This document shows, one piece after another, positions 11,581 through 21,902 of a stretch of DNA of 60,422 nt; within the stretch, counting starts at the first letter, position 1; each line of letters begins with the position of its first letter. A program made the position numbers and the translations under genes. The notes under the pieces are model-generated. The model made no database searches. It saw nothing but the letters and a program-made list of their open reading frames with translations, and was not told the origin of the DNA. The DNA is taken from contig JADNRX010000330.1 in the NCBI GenBank assembly GCA_015501595.1, positions 1 to 60,422 on the forward strand. Reading direction: 5' to 3'. The DNA is from Hymenopellis radicata (lineage: Eukaryota > Basidiomycota > Agaricomycetes > Agaricales > Physalacriaceae).

Positions 11581-11994
11581 CCGTGTACTAGCGTGTCCTG
11601 TTCCCAAAATACCGTTTCTGCCACCATCGCTGTCCTCTCGCAAGGCTGCTGCATGCCGTCTCACTAGACTACGTTGTGGGTGTTTGCGCCCAACAAGCGC
11701 AAGACTGCTTTGCGTTTAAATGACCCTCGCCTTGCAACAACCGCTCTGGCCGCCCGAGAATGCGCATTGGAACAGTCGGACAAAGGCTGAAGATGTAGGA
11801 CGCCAGCGCGCTTTCTATCATACAAGATGGGAACGGTGGTGCGTTGATTTATTGATCAGAGATGAAAAAGACTGACAAAGATACAGAATGCGCTTGCAAT
11901 TGCCCAGACTGACAAAAAGATTTGGCCACGTACCCATCTCAGTCTTCCTTTTCGTCTGCTCTTCGTCGACGCAGGCGATCGCGCAACCGACGTC

Positions 11995-12690
11995 TTTCTT
12001 TATCCCTCCCTGCCTAACATAACGCGACCAAGAAACCTACCATCGCACACGATGTAGAACCCAGCGAGCTCGTCATTTTCTTGCCCCGTCGCGCTCTGCT
12101 TCGCTATCAATATCTCATGCGTGATCATCAAGCCGAAAGCTTGTACTAGCATCCACAAGCCGATCGCGACTACACGGCACCCATGAAAGTGTCGGCTTGC
12201 GAAAGCAAACTTTGTGAGTCCCCCCTCCACCCGTTTATCACGCCATTGACTTTCAGCTCTAGCTTGGCAATTAGCGACCCGGCGTGGAATCTAAAGAGGT
12301 AGGCACAGATGCTACAGACCCGCACCGCGGCGGCTAACCAGAACGATTCCGACGCTTCGCCTAGCAGGTTGTCATGGTAGCTATATCGGAACGAAGGGTT
12401 GTTTTCGTACACGCAAGAGTACAAGACCCGTGTGGAGCATATAGTCGTGCATATCGCGATCCTCTTCATGGAAACAACGGCACCCGCCACACCAGATATT
12501 TCATTCGGAGAGTCGACGAGTCCATGAGCCAGCACCGTACTTGGTTGGATTTATATTCGGACGCCGCCGTTGAATGAACAGCACAAGTAAGTCGCATCTG
12601 CGAAGGAAAGAGATAAAGGGATGAAAGCTTACACTTGTGATAGACGGAAGTCTTGAGCGCTTTCTGCGGTCACGACTCACGACCATACGG
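11995..12690 (-). pseudogene. Unrecognised gene remnant divergent from the SM3 leader
   Basis: On the minus strand a 121-aa open stretch (12535-12170) contains LVDSPNEISGVAGAVVSMKR and a hydrophobic segment. A second open stretch (12230-12000) carries VVAIGLWMLVQAFGLMITHE, a likely membrane segment, and ends GFYIVCDGRFLGRVMLGREG. The inverted copy at 33554-34160 keeps DGRFLGRV but its middle is frameshifted differently. Neither copy gives a clean gene. In both it is divergently arranged with an SM3 leader. Confidence 0.35.
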
Positions 12691-13039
12691 ATTTAATGTC
12701 GTCAAGGCTTAGGTATCGACAATATCGCAAGATGTGCGCCCAACTGGCCGAACTGGGGAATATGGTCCTCTTTGGGAAGTTGTAGCTGAAGGTCGGAGAC
12801 GTTACAGAAGAAGAAAGGAGAGCTGATGCTGTTTTCGCTGCTCACAGAGACGACGTTGAGGGTAAAGGAGACGCGACTGATGCTAGTAGGTGCTCCAAAT
12901 TTGGGGTCGCTGTTGTGGATCTTCTAACCAAGTTGTGCTGTTCAGTTCCGACCAGGTTTCAACGTGTTAACTATCTGCGCGCCTCACGGGAGTACTACCA
13001 AATATGGCACACCTCTCGCTCCAAGAAGCCGACTAACCA

Positions 13040-13537
13040 GTCTTCCTGGAGACACCTGTAGGTGTACCAATCGCCATATCAGGTCCGCCTCCCAGACTTA
13101 CAACGCGAAATACTCCTGGATCGCATCCAAGACGCGTTTCATTGGAGGGAGCGACTCGCAAGGCGCGTATGCAATGTTTAGAAGGCATGTCTCATACCCG
13201 TCTTACCGTCAGCTTCCATTGACGAGAATTACCAGGTCAACCGTGGCTTGACGCGTACCCTGGAACAGACGTTTGCCTATTCAACAAAGTTGTAGGGTAT
13301 CACAGCCTGATCCTGGATCGGATTATGATGCAGGTGTTAGGAACCCCCAGTCGCCGACTCGCCATAAATGTACCACCTCTCAGGTTCCTGACGATTTTCA
13401 TACGCTGGCGGTTCCAAGTATGGGGCCTCTCCGCGGCCATATTTCGATCGACCGTGTCGATGAACATATCCGAGCTTGGCCCCCGTCACTACTTAAAGGC
13501 TGGACGGGACCGTCCTCTTCTACAACCAACACGTCTC
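13040..13537 (+). promoter_or_regulatory. SM3 leader/promoter block, copy 4
   Basis: It contains TCCTGGAGACACCTGTAGGTG (about 13046), 'atatcaggtccgcctccc', 'acaacgcgaa', 'caaagttgtagggtatcacagcctgat', and the TATA-like ACTTAAAGGCTGGACGGGAC (about 13491). It drives the chimeric gene at 13538 if it is active. It also lies inside the inverted duplication. Confidence 0.5.
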
Positions 13538-14323
13538 ATGGCAGCCTTCCCGAAACGAATCCTCTTGTCCGCCACCGTATATCCCGATGTCCGGCGCGCG
13601 ATGCAGGACCCGCAACATGTTCCTCATTCGGACGATATTGTAAGATTGCTCTGTTTTTCTAGTCAGTTTGTTCCTCAGTCCCGCGCAGGTACCGACATTA
13701 GCAGTTGTGCGGCGTAGCTCTTCGGTCTCCATCGCAGTATCTCAAGTAAGGGCCCCCATTCTCGTGACCGGTGAAGGTCTGAAATCCATGGCAGATACCA
13801 TCGACTTCCGGTCAACCTCGCGGCTCAACCGTTCCCAAAGATGTTATCTTGGCCCAGTTGAAAACACACTTTTTGAGACTGCTCGGTACGTCCACATCTA
13901 CTGTGTTCATCTCGTACTCAGTAAGATGCAGCTCAGCACGATATTCCTATTCAGTACACCAATCTCGGCGCGCCCCAGCTTCCCTGGTGTACTCTTCCTG
14001 AACTGCTCAGGAACCGTCGTCTTGAGATCGCGGGGCCTGAGGATCTACCATCACCGGACGCGACTGGGAAGCATAACGCGAAAGGGATCATGGGGCTTAC
14101 TGCGAAGGATGCTTGGCGCCTGCACGAAGTGCTCCCTGGCATTTCGTTTCGCCAAATGGACAAGTCGCGCGCGCGACCGAGGGATGAGGAAAACGAGGAC
14201 GACATAGGAACCCGCCCGACGAAGAAGGTGAAAGGAAAGGGAAAGGCACCGGCGGAGGGTGAGTGGAAGTTCAGGTTGAGCGAGGTGCAGTCGGTGATTA
14301 TGCGCGTCGGGGAGTCTAATTAG
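13538..14323 (+). CDS. Chimeric gene: SM3 exon 1 fused to the C-terminal exons of the 848-aa gene
   Basis: Exons 13538-13639, 13689-13745, 13795-13885 and 13932-14323 give an open frame of 213 aa. Residues 1-31 (MAAFPKRILLSATVYPDVRR..) are SM3 exon 1. From residue 32 (DDI, then VPTLAVV) the sequence matches exons 3-6 of the gene at 7844-10706 (DDV, then VPMLAVV). The breakpoint lies at about 13630, inside the coding sequence, and preserves the phase. Introns of 49, 49 and 46 nt keep GT..AG ends. One tryptophan codon is lost relative to the parent (IAGPED against IAGWPED), an in-frame change. The C-terminus keeps the basic KKVKGKGK motif, and the SM3 membrane segments are gone. Expression is unknown; it could be a neutral rearrangement that happens to remain open. 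Confidence 0.65.
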
Positions 14324-14479
14324 GCCTACGACACTCCAGCATCACAAAGGTCTATCATCTATGAGAATCCATTTAACACGGTATGAAATAGCGTATTTAA
14401 ATTCTATGTACATGGGCACTGCTGGAGGTTGCGCTGGTCATCGAGGCGAATTAAGCTACGCTCCAGCAAATACACACTA

Positions 14480-14890
14480 TTTATGTACACGTCGTAAGAA
14501 GTTGAAGACGCGTCTAAAATAAACAATTGTAAAGACCATTCACAAAGTTATCCAAAGGCAGAACTTGCCATCCAGCGCAATTTGAAAGATTGTTCATCAT
14601 CATCATTGCAGCGAAGTGAATACTGGTGAACGACGTCTGTTCGAAGTTTGAAGAACGTTCTCCCTGCGTTGAGCGAATGTTGAGCGACGTTCAGCGTGTG
14701 TGGATAGTACCAGATAGGCTTTCGGAATCGGGCCGCGCTCCCGAGTCTCCTTTCAACCAACCATCATCTATTCCAAGATGCAGTTCTTTCAAAACATCGT
14801 CGCCGTGCTCCCATGATTCTCGCCGCGCCTTCGGATGAAAATACACTCGCATATCATATCATAGGAATAAATGACTGCATGGATGCAGTA
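14480..14890 (+). repeat. Inverted repeat arm (partner 43860-44240) with promoter-like block copy 3
   Basis: The segment from 'gaagacgcgtctaaaat' (14503) through 'cagaacttgccatccagcgcaatttgaaag', 'ttctccctgcgttg' and 'ggctttcggaatcgggccgcg' to 'tcatatcatatcatagg' recurs in reverse complement at 44240-43860. It contains the ordered boxes of the dispersed promoter-like block. Confidence 0.6.
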
Positions 14891-15878
14891 CTCGGATGGC
14901 GCCTTCCTCAAACCGCGGACTGTGGAGACCGTTGTCTTTAAAGGCCTAAGAGGCGAGCCGAATGTATGGGTGACGGGAAGATAGTATCGGTGCGTTTCTT
15001 CATTACACCTCAAGCGGGGACTAATACAAACCTAGATTGTCATATCCCGTCGAGCTGGTGTAGTCCGTCACTGCATACACGACTTCTCAGGACTTCTCGT
15101 TGTTCAGACGTCGCAAGAGAGGACCAACCACGCGCTCGTCTAAAACGCACCTCCGGAGGTACCAGGCCACATCCTTTGCCAACCATATGTGTCTACTTGG
15201 CAGCCCCAAGACAGACGCGTCGTTCTCACTCTTATCCCAGTCGCATAGGTCTTCGAAATGTCTAGTTTGCGTCCGCCGCTGCCGCTACAACTCGGGTCAT
15301 TCGCAGACTTCACGACCTAGTTCGTTCTTCGGCAATCCCTGTAGCCTTGCCTTTGAGGCCGTCTGCCGAGGGCCTCTGTAAAGCAAAACGATGCGGGTGT
15401 GTGAAAACCCTTACTACCACGTTTTCCGTACCTACGCGACGTTGGAGAGGGCTACAAGATTGCGTCCATGGAGGTGTTTTTGTCCAGCAAGATGGGGTGG
15501 AAGTCAAGAGTTGCGACTGCATTTTCGGGGGGACCGGAATGCAGCATGGCGCTGGATCGCTTCGCTTGCCCGTACAAGGATGCTCGAGTTTGAGGTTAGG
15601 AATTCTCATTTGAGGATCAATGCTATAGGTTAGTTTTCTGCCATTTTCACCGTCACCTGCTCTTAACGTACCACCACAAGCATCTCCGAAAGATGCGCAA
15701 GAACGTGCTAGTCGTATATTGGTCAAGTCGCGGGTGGCGAAATGCCTGCAATGAACCTACGCGTAAACAAGACATGATCACCTATGGATCAGGTGCTGAC
15801 GAATGCATGGAAGAGTATTCCTGGCTTATCGACTATGGTGTCGATGTTGAGAGATGCAGCATGCGCCTCTGTGCTGGT
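14870..15878 (+). other. Unrecognised gene, exon-like stretches
   Basis: After the promoter-like block, three open stretches look exonic: about 14886-14989 (MQYSDGAFLKPRTVETVVFK..); about 15391-15630, ending RNSHLRINAI at a GTTAGT donor; and, after an acceptor ending CCACAAG (about 15680), a stretch starting HLRKMRKNVLVVYWSSRGWR and running to a GTAGGTG donor (about 15878). Intermediate exons could not be joined with confidence. No domain was recognised. Confidence 0.3.
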
Positions 15879-16019
15879 AGGTGCTCCAAATATGAATCTT
15901 CTAGATCACCTCCAAAGTTAACAGCGTGCTGTAGAATTCCGAATTAATCAACATGTCGATTCTGCACGCTGTACCGGAGGAGATACAAATATGGCTCACC
16001 TCCTGCCCAAGAATATCCC

Positions 16020-16356
16020 TAATTACAATCTGTTTCTCTGTAGGCACCTATAGATGCCACTGCCGTATCAGGACCTCCTCTCCGAGGTTAACGCGAATAT
16101 GGCCGGATCGCCTCGAAGTTGCGATTGTCGTTAAACATTAAAATCGGAATGCGTGGCGCGCGATGATAATTCGGGTGCGTGTCTTATAGTATCCTCTTAC
16201 TGCACCCTCCTTTATTGACGAGAAATACTAGGTCGAACATGTTTACGTGCAGGAACTCACCTCATTGCTTCAACAGCGTAACGACATCACAGCCTGATAT
16301 ACATACAAGAACTCCGAGCCGCTGTAAACGTACCGCCTCTCAGGGTCCTCAGGTAG
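16020..16356 (+). repeat. SM3 leader block, copy 3, proximal part
   Basis: It contains GTAGGCACCTATAGATGCC, 'gtatcaggacctcctc', 'taacgcgaat' and 'accgcctctcagggtcctcaggtag'. The leader is interrupted at 16356 by a transposon and resumes at 17544 ('gccgaaggttccatgtatgggtcacc'), matching the uninterrupted order of copy 2 near 5099-5155. Confidence 0.55.
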
Positions 16357-17536
16357 CGAGTAATATGCCCGGAAACAGCACTAACACTGCTGTACACCAC
16401 TGCACAACACTGTACAGTGGTGGTCGGTGATGGGCAGTACTATATATAGCAGTCCGGTAACTTACTTTGTAGACCGACCCGTGGCAGTGTAATGTGACGT
16501 AACCAGACCCAATCTTGGTCCCGACCTCCACCACTGTGGCGTAGTGTAATGCAATGAAATACACTGAACTCTCTGGCACTTCGGATTTTGATTATTCCGG
16601 CCTGCTTTGATCGGATTCGACGACCTTCTACTGCTGTGTACTGCCACTCACTGTGACTCGCTACCCTCCTGTCTTTCCTCCTGTCAGCACAATGGCCGAC
16701 ACGCCACAGCTCTCCGACCTTTCAAAGGGGGTCTCATCCTTGACTCGAATGTTAAGAAGAAGGAAACCCTCATTCCTCTCGCTCTCAACTGGGGCGTCGG
16801 TGACCCGGACAAGGTGCCGGACATGCAGCCCAAGGAACTCAGACCGCTGCTCGCCAAATACTACAAGGACAATTGTGCGGTGATCCGCGCTAACCCGCTC
16901 TATGCTAAAGTCTGGCTTGACAAGAATGATAAGGCAGCCGGCTCGGCTTCGCAGCCTATGGCATCCGATGTGGCCGCTGCACATCAGAAGACAAGCACCG
17001 ACAAGGATCGTGAAGATACGCTTTCACAGCAACAGGATAACGACAATGAGCGCCTTCCGACTGGGTGCATTGTTTCATTGGGCCGCGCCGCTTTCTCCCT
17101 CATACTAATGTTTTCTCAGAGCGATGAAGCTCCTTGATGAGCAAGTCGCCATTTGGCAGTATACCGCCCGTACATTTCACTGTAATGTACTGCAGCGAGT
17201 ATGCTTAGAAGCCGTCGCGGTGCAGTGTAATACACCATAACGTGTCACCGTTACGTGCTACATTGCACTGTGATGTACTGTAGGAGCAGGTGGCCAGAGC
17301 CGTCATGATACAGTGCGATACGGTACAATGCAGCACTACACGACACTGCTATACATAATAGTGTAGTGTAATATGTCGTTTGTAGTAGTGTAATATAGTA
17401 GGATGTACTGCAACCAAACTGCTCAAAAAGGGGGAAATTCTACACTGAAATGTGCTACATCACAGTGGAATCCACCGAACCGAGGCAGTGTACTGCAGTG
17501 AGATGTACTGCCATGCTCACTCCGGGCTTATAACTG
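16357..17536. mobile_element. Non-autonomous DNA transposon, 1180 bp, 7-bp target duplication
   Basis: CAGGTAG flanks both ends (16350-16356 and 17537-17543). The left end reads CGAGTAATATGCCCGGA and the right end, reverse complemented, reads CAGTTATAAGCCCGGA, giving imperfect terminal inverted repeats. The empty site is visible in SM3 leader copy 2 (5111-5135). Both flanking regions are full of short motifs on either strand such as CAGTGTAATGTACTG, GTGTACTGC and CACTGTGATGTACTG, a pattern typical of subterminal transposase-binding repeats. A 7-bp duplication, or 8 bp with one mismatch, would fit hAT or KDZ/Zisupton transposition. No transposase is encoded. Confidence 0.65.
16692..17134 (+). 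pseudogene. Open reading frame carried inside the 1180-bp transposon
   Basis: The start MADTPQLSDLSKG (16692) is followed, after a shift of one base in a run of Gs near 16730, by a good coding frame: KKKETLIPLALNWGVGDPDK, LRPLLAKYYKDNCAVIRANP, and a Ser/Gln/Asp-rich tail. The helical N-terminal part is SAP-like in style, but I cannot assign it. It may be a captured host gene segment or the remains of an element-encoded accessory protein. The frameshift argues that it is broken. Confidence 0.4.
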
Positions 17537-17712
17537 CAGGTAGCCTTGCCCTGAGAAGACGCCGAAGGTTCCATGTATGGGTCACCTCCTGGCAGGGTCC
17601 ATCGACGACGACTTTGACGGGTCATCTCAATCAATTATCCAAACCATATATATACGCGTAGTACAAAAGGCTGGACAATTCTGTCTTCTTTAGAACAATC
17701 CCCTCTCGAGTC

Positions 17713-18404
17713 ATGGCAGCCTTCCTGGGACGACTCCTCTTGACCACTACCGTCTATCACGACGTTCAACGCGCGCTGCAAGACCCGCAACGCGTCCCTC
17801 AGCTCATGCGGAAACTGAGCGAGAGTCGCAACATCGCCTTGCTCATCGTAAGTGCGCGTCCATGCATCTATCATCTATGTAAATCACGCGGTACCTAGCA
17901 ATGCACCTTTCTTGGGTAACACCCTCTTCCGTCTTCCCAAATTGTCTGACTATTAGAAACCGCCGACACCGACATGATCCTCGTATAGCGCGTACATCCG
18001 GACAGGACGTACCTTTGACGCGGCGGGGGCCACGGCTCTCGTGCTCTTGACCATCCATATCTTCTTCCTCTACAACAACATGAGCCCAAACGTTTTTCGG
18101 GTGCGCGAATAGTTATATTCATACCATGCATCCGATTAATTCTCTTGGACAACAGGAGCGCGTCACGGCCATCGGCGCAGGCACCTTCACGTTCTTCCAA
18201 ACCATCCCGAATGTCTTCGTCTGGATTCTTGCGGTTCAAGAGGTCATCCGGAGCGCGCCAAACGCGGGAGTAGGCGTATCGGTTGCGCTGTTGGCGTGTC
18301 TTCCGTTTTGGTATCACGTCCTGTGGTTGGAAGTTCTAGCATATGTGGAGGACGATGAACAGCGTTCCTCTGGAAGCGTAGACAATGGTACCATCGTCGT
18401 GTAG
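17713..18404 (+). CDS. SM3 small three-helix membrane protein, copy 3 (intact)
   Basis: Exons 17713-17847, 17899-17915, 17989-18100 and 18156-18404 give 170 aa. Exons 1, 2 and 3 have exactly the same lengths as in copy 2 (135, 17 and 112 nt). The introns are 51, 73 and 55 nt with GT..AG ends. Hydrophobic segments lie at about residues 61-79 (ATALVLLTIHIFFLYNN), 91-115 and 125-148, and the tail is acidic (YVEDDEQRSSGSVDN). Relative to copy 2, exon 4 gains one codon at its start, because the acceptor is ACAACAG, and the tail is shorter. Its leader contains a 1.18-kb transposon whose near end is about 175 bp before the ATG, which may alter expression. Confidence 0.7.
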
Positions 18405-18734
18405 ACATTGACGTAACTTTGGACTTGCAAATCTTAACGGGCTGTACTACCAATGCCATGAAACTATATGCACCATAACGAGAAACACGGTCGGACAACT
18501 CAGAACTACTCGGCCATTAACGACGCCGCGCATGTTCTTCTTCCAAAGGTCAGCATCTTAATCAACCTTGAAATGGTTGATTATCAGTGACGAGTGGGTA
18601 CGTAGGTACAATGATTGATGGAGAATACAATGGTTTGCATGAAAACACTCCTTCCGAGCTGGCGTCCTGGTGCTTCGCGTCCTGGACGAGAATTGGACAA
18701 CAAGTTCAGCGATTTCACGCGGTGTGCGGAAGGA

Positions 18735-19010
18735 AAGACGCGTCTATTATGATACACGACTGATCGAAGGGTTATCCAAGGCCGAACTTACCATCCAGCG
18801 CAATTTGAATGATTATTGGAAGATCCCGATGGGAATGAAGCGTGAAACGATGCACTAATCGAATGAATATAGAGTACTGACGCTGACAGTCGAGGGAGCG
18901 TCCAGCTCGACATGATTGGCGTGTCTTGGCGTGTAGGTAAATAAGGTTTCGGACTCGGTCCGGGTATCCGACGCCCACTTTCCTCTTCTCCACCATGCAC
19001 TAGTACGCCG
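18735..19010 (+). promoter_or_regulatory. Dispersed promoter-like block, copy 4
   Basis: GAAAGACGCGTCTATTATG (about 18734), CCATCCAGCGCAATTTGAATG (about 18791), GGTTTCGGACTCGGTCCGGG (about 18944) and TCTCCACCATGCACTAG (about 18988) occur in the standard order. The ATG that follows hits a stop after one codon, so the gene it served is broken. Confidence 0.4.
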
Positions 19011-21902
19011 TCTCCATTCCTCGCTATTGTTCGCTCGCGTCTACCCTCGGATGCTTTGGACGAGGAGCGTATTACCAAATGAGTTCAAGACAGTACTACA
19101 TCGCGTTCACGTTCTCCGCCTTCCAAGTCTGGCGGCCCGAAACTACGATGGGACGGTATGAGGACGTATGGGCAGTCTTTCAACGTATGGCGAAGGCTCG
19201 CCTTAGGCAAAAGCTACTCGACGCCGTCGACATCGGCGGCGGACAGCGCTAAACGGACGCGTTTTAGCAGCTCGGAGGGCTGGGGTTACTCCAACGTTGT
19301 CGCAGATGGTGAGTATCTTCCTTGTTAGCCCCATACTCAATCGCCAAACCTGTCGAATATAGCGCGACAAATTCGACCATAGAACACGTTCTCGGCGACG
19401 GCGGCGGCCAGCGCAGATAGGCAGACAAGTCCAAATGTGCGCCTCCTTTATCAACTTCAAAAGCTTGTCCATCTCACAACCTTGTCCATCTCACAACCTT
19501 CGACAGCGCCCGACCACCGTTAACCGTGCGCCCTCGGCCTTAACAGTGCCGCATACAGGCATCCGACGATGGCAAGAACGAGACGTATAGCAGGCTAGAT
19601 CCATGATGCCAGCTATACGCCTCATGATGCACAAGCGTCTTTCGCAGCGATGCGAGAAGGACGGCCGGTCGCATCACAAGCGAGCTTTTGGACGCGTAGC
19701 CCTTTAAATGCGCTGCAGAAAGTAACAGCTTTGGACCTCAGTCGCCTGATCAATCTCCGTGTTGATACCGTTCATTCCTTACAGCTGGTCCTTCGACGGG
19801 GAGGCCACCTATATGCGCATTGGGCGATCCTCGGTATGCTAGTTCTGATCATCACCAAAAGTTACTTACTCGGATTTCTCGAATAGCGCCAAGCCTCTGA
19901 CGGCGTAGGAGACAATAAGGTCCAATGTACTTGCACCACCGATAGGTTCGATATATGTCGGTGGCGTCGACCATACCCCTTTCTCGCTCAAGCGCTGCTC
20001 GTACCTAGATGAAGTTACTCAGAAACCGTTCAAAACTGTGTCATGTCATGTTCCGGACTGCGACTGGCTCGTATTACTATCTGCGTGTCCATCATGTGGC
20101 ATTCTCCACCTCGCACGTTGCTCGTCTGACCTGCCTTCGAACCAAGCGTCGGTTCTTTATCATTTTTGTTTTTCCTTTCTAATGTTTTCTCGACTAGGAC
20201 TTGTCATCATCTGCGATTCGTCCGGTTTTCTAATGTTAGGAGCACCCTCACCGCTAACGTCGACCCGTGAAGTCGAATCTTTCTCCTACCATCTTTCATA
20301 CCGTATTTTCCCGCTGTTCTAGTCACAACACAGGACAAAAACTCAGGAGACCATGACATAGTTATCTTCCTTTCACCGTTACCGTTACTCATGCGCCCTA
20401 CTTTCCTTGGCTTGCATATCCTGCAAGGCGTCACATCCGCAATTGGGTTACCCAGTGGCGAATGCGAAGCGGTTGATCTCAAGCGTCCAGAGGTTCATTT
20501 GCTTCTTGTCTTCGCTCAACCCTTTCATGCTGAACATACAATGCAGATTGTCAATATTCGCTCAACGTCTGTTTTATTGCGCTTCCATCGGTGTCCCTTC
20601 CATAGACCTGAAATATACTCATTTTCTCAGCTGGAAAAGTCGTCTGGAACGTTGTTGTTCTGCACATTCACAAACCCGACGAGGACCTCTTCAATGGTAG
20701 TATGCACAATTCTAGTTGTATTACTCTGTGCTGCCTCGCGTGTCGAGGATGTAATCTTGAATCCATGTCAGATTACCGCCGCCTTCAGCACTCCCCGCCA
20801 TCGGTTTCTACTTTTGTAACCGGGACTTCCTCCGGAAGGAAAGTCTCCACACCTGTGACCTGAGCGCTGAGCACTATCGCCGCCATCGATCTGATAGTAC
20901 AGACTCGAAGTCGCGAACCACGGAGCCTCATTCGCTCGAACTCATCGACGACCTTGACATTCGACGGAGAAACTGGAATTTCAACTACTTACAATTGGGA
21001 CGATTGCGTTGGGCTCGGAAACGGTGTCTTCACCACGAAGATTTGAACGAGGCTTGAAGACGCGAGGCGGACGAGGAGGATCCGCCTAAGCCAAAGTTTC
21101 CGTCGATCTGTTCACCGCCGCCTTGGAATGTTCTTTGTCTTTCGAGGTTGGGTTTCCGTCTCTGTTCTCACACATACACATACTAACAGCTTCAAACTTC
21201 CAGCTTCTGATTAGGACATTTGTATACACATTCTGTGAAATGGTGAAGTAGGAAAAATTTAATCTTTCACACGGGAGCATTTCGTTGCTAGGAAAAGGTC
21301 ATGTGCCGTTAGCAAGGAGGCGGCGTGGCGCCAGCGACGATCTCCCACTGTGGAGGCGGGGCCAGATGCCAGCGTATCTCGCGACCATATGGAATAGCAT
21401 TCGGAACAGGTCCTCGAAGGAATGGTCTGTGCACCAGGACCAGGAACGACGGAACCTTCCAGAGCGCTATTACGCGATGAGATGCCGAGCGAGTTTACGC
21501 ATCGTTGCGGGTAAGTATATTGTTTCCTATTTCCGGAGCCCATTCATTCGAACTTATTTAGCTCGTGTTTTTTCCCATTCTCTGTCGCCTCTGAACGTAG
21601 ACCGCGAACATGACTCCAGGACATCGGTAAGGAGACGGAACCGCTTTGCGGGAACTCGGCTAGAACGGCGGACTGAATTACAGGCGGATCGCATCGCGGT
21701 GAGATGTGCGGTGCCGTATTTGGAGTAGTCCGTTCCTTCTGAGCTTGAGTTCTTTCTTCTCGCGTGGGTCGTTAAATGCCAGGAGACGTCCCGGCGAAGG
21801 CTTCATTTTCACTCCCCAATCCTTTGACACGACGGTCTTTTGTCTCTCACCTCTCTGATCCTTATTTACATTCGCCGTCTCGTTTCACCTCCACTGTCGA
21901 AC
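19011..21902. other. Relics of intron-containing genes, unresolved
   Basis: Several stretches look exonic but could not be joined. 19650-19843 is open and carries ALDLSRLINLRVDTVHSLQL, followed by GTATGC and an acceptor CGAATAG near 19887; its leucine pattern is LRR-like. 20391-20819 is open for 142 codons. 21285-21728 is open for 147 codons with a possible GTAAGTA intron near 21510. Text near 19266-19315 ('ttttagcagctcggag..gttactccaacgttgtcgcagatg') recurs inverted near 29350-29410. No complete gene is supported. Confidence 0.35.

Larger units (their letters stand above)
11090..13625 (+). repeat. Inverted duplication, arm A (partner 32690-35060)
   Basis: The whole segment recurs in reverse complement at about 35060-32690. 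Matching landmarks: 'gcgcgttaatcctgc' (11096) with 'ggattaacgcgcttcgcagg' (35043); the 'ctaacataacgcgaccaagaaacctaccatcgc' text near 12013 with 34110-34145; 'ttaactatctgcgcgcctcac' (12967) with 33360; and the SM3 ATG at 13538 with the ATG at 32779. The arms differ by scattered substitutions and small indels. The arm covers a minus-strand gene remnant, the SM3 leader and SM3 exon 1. Confidence 0.7.
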
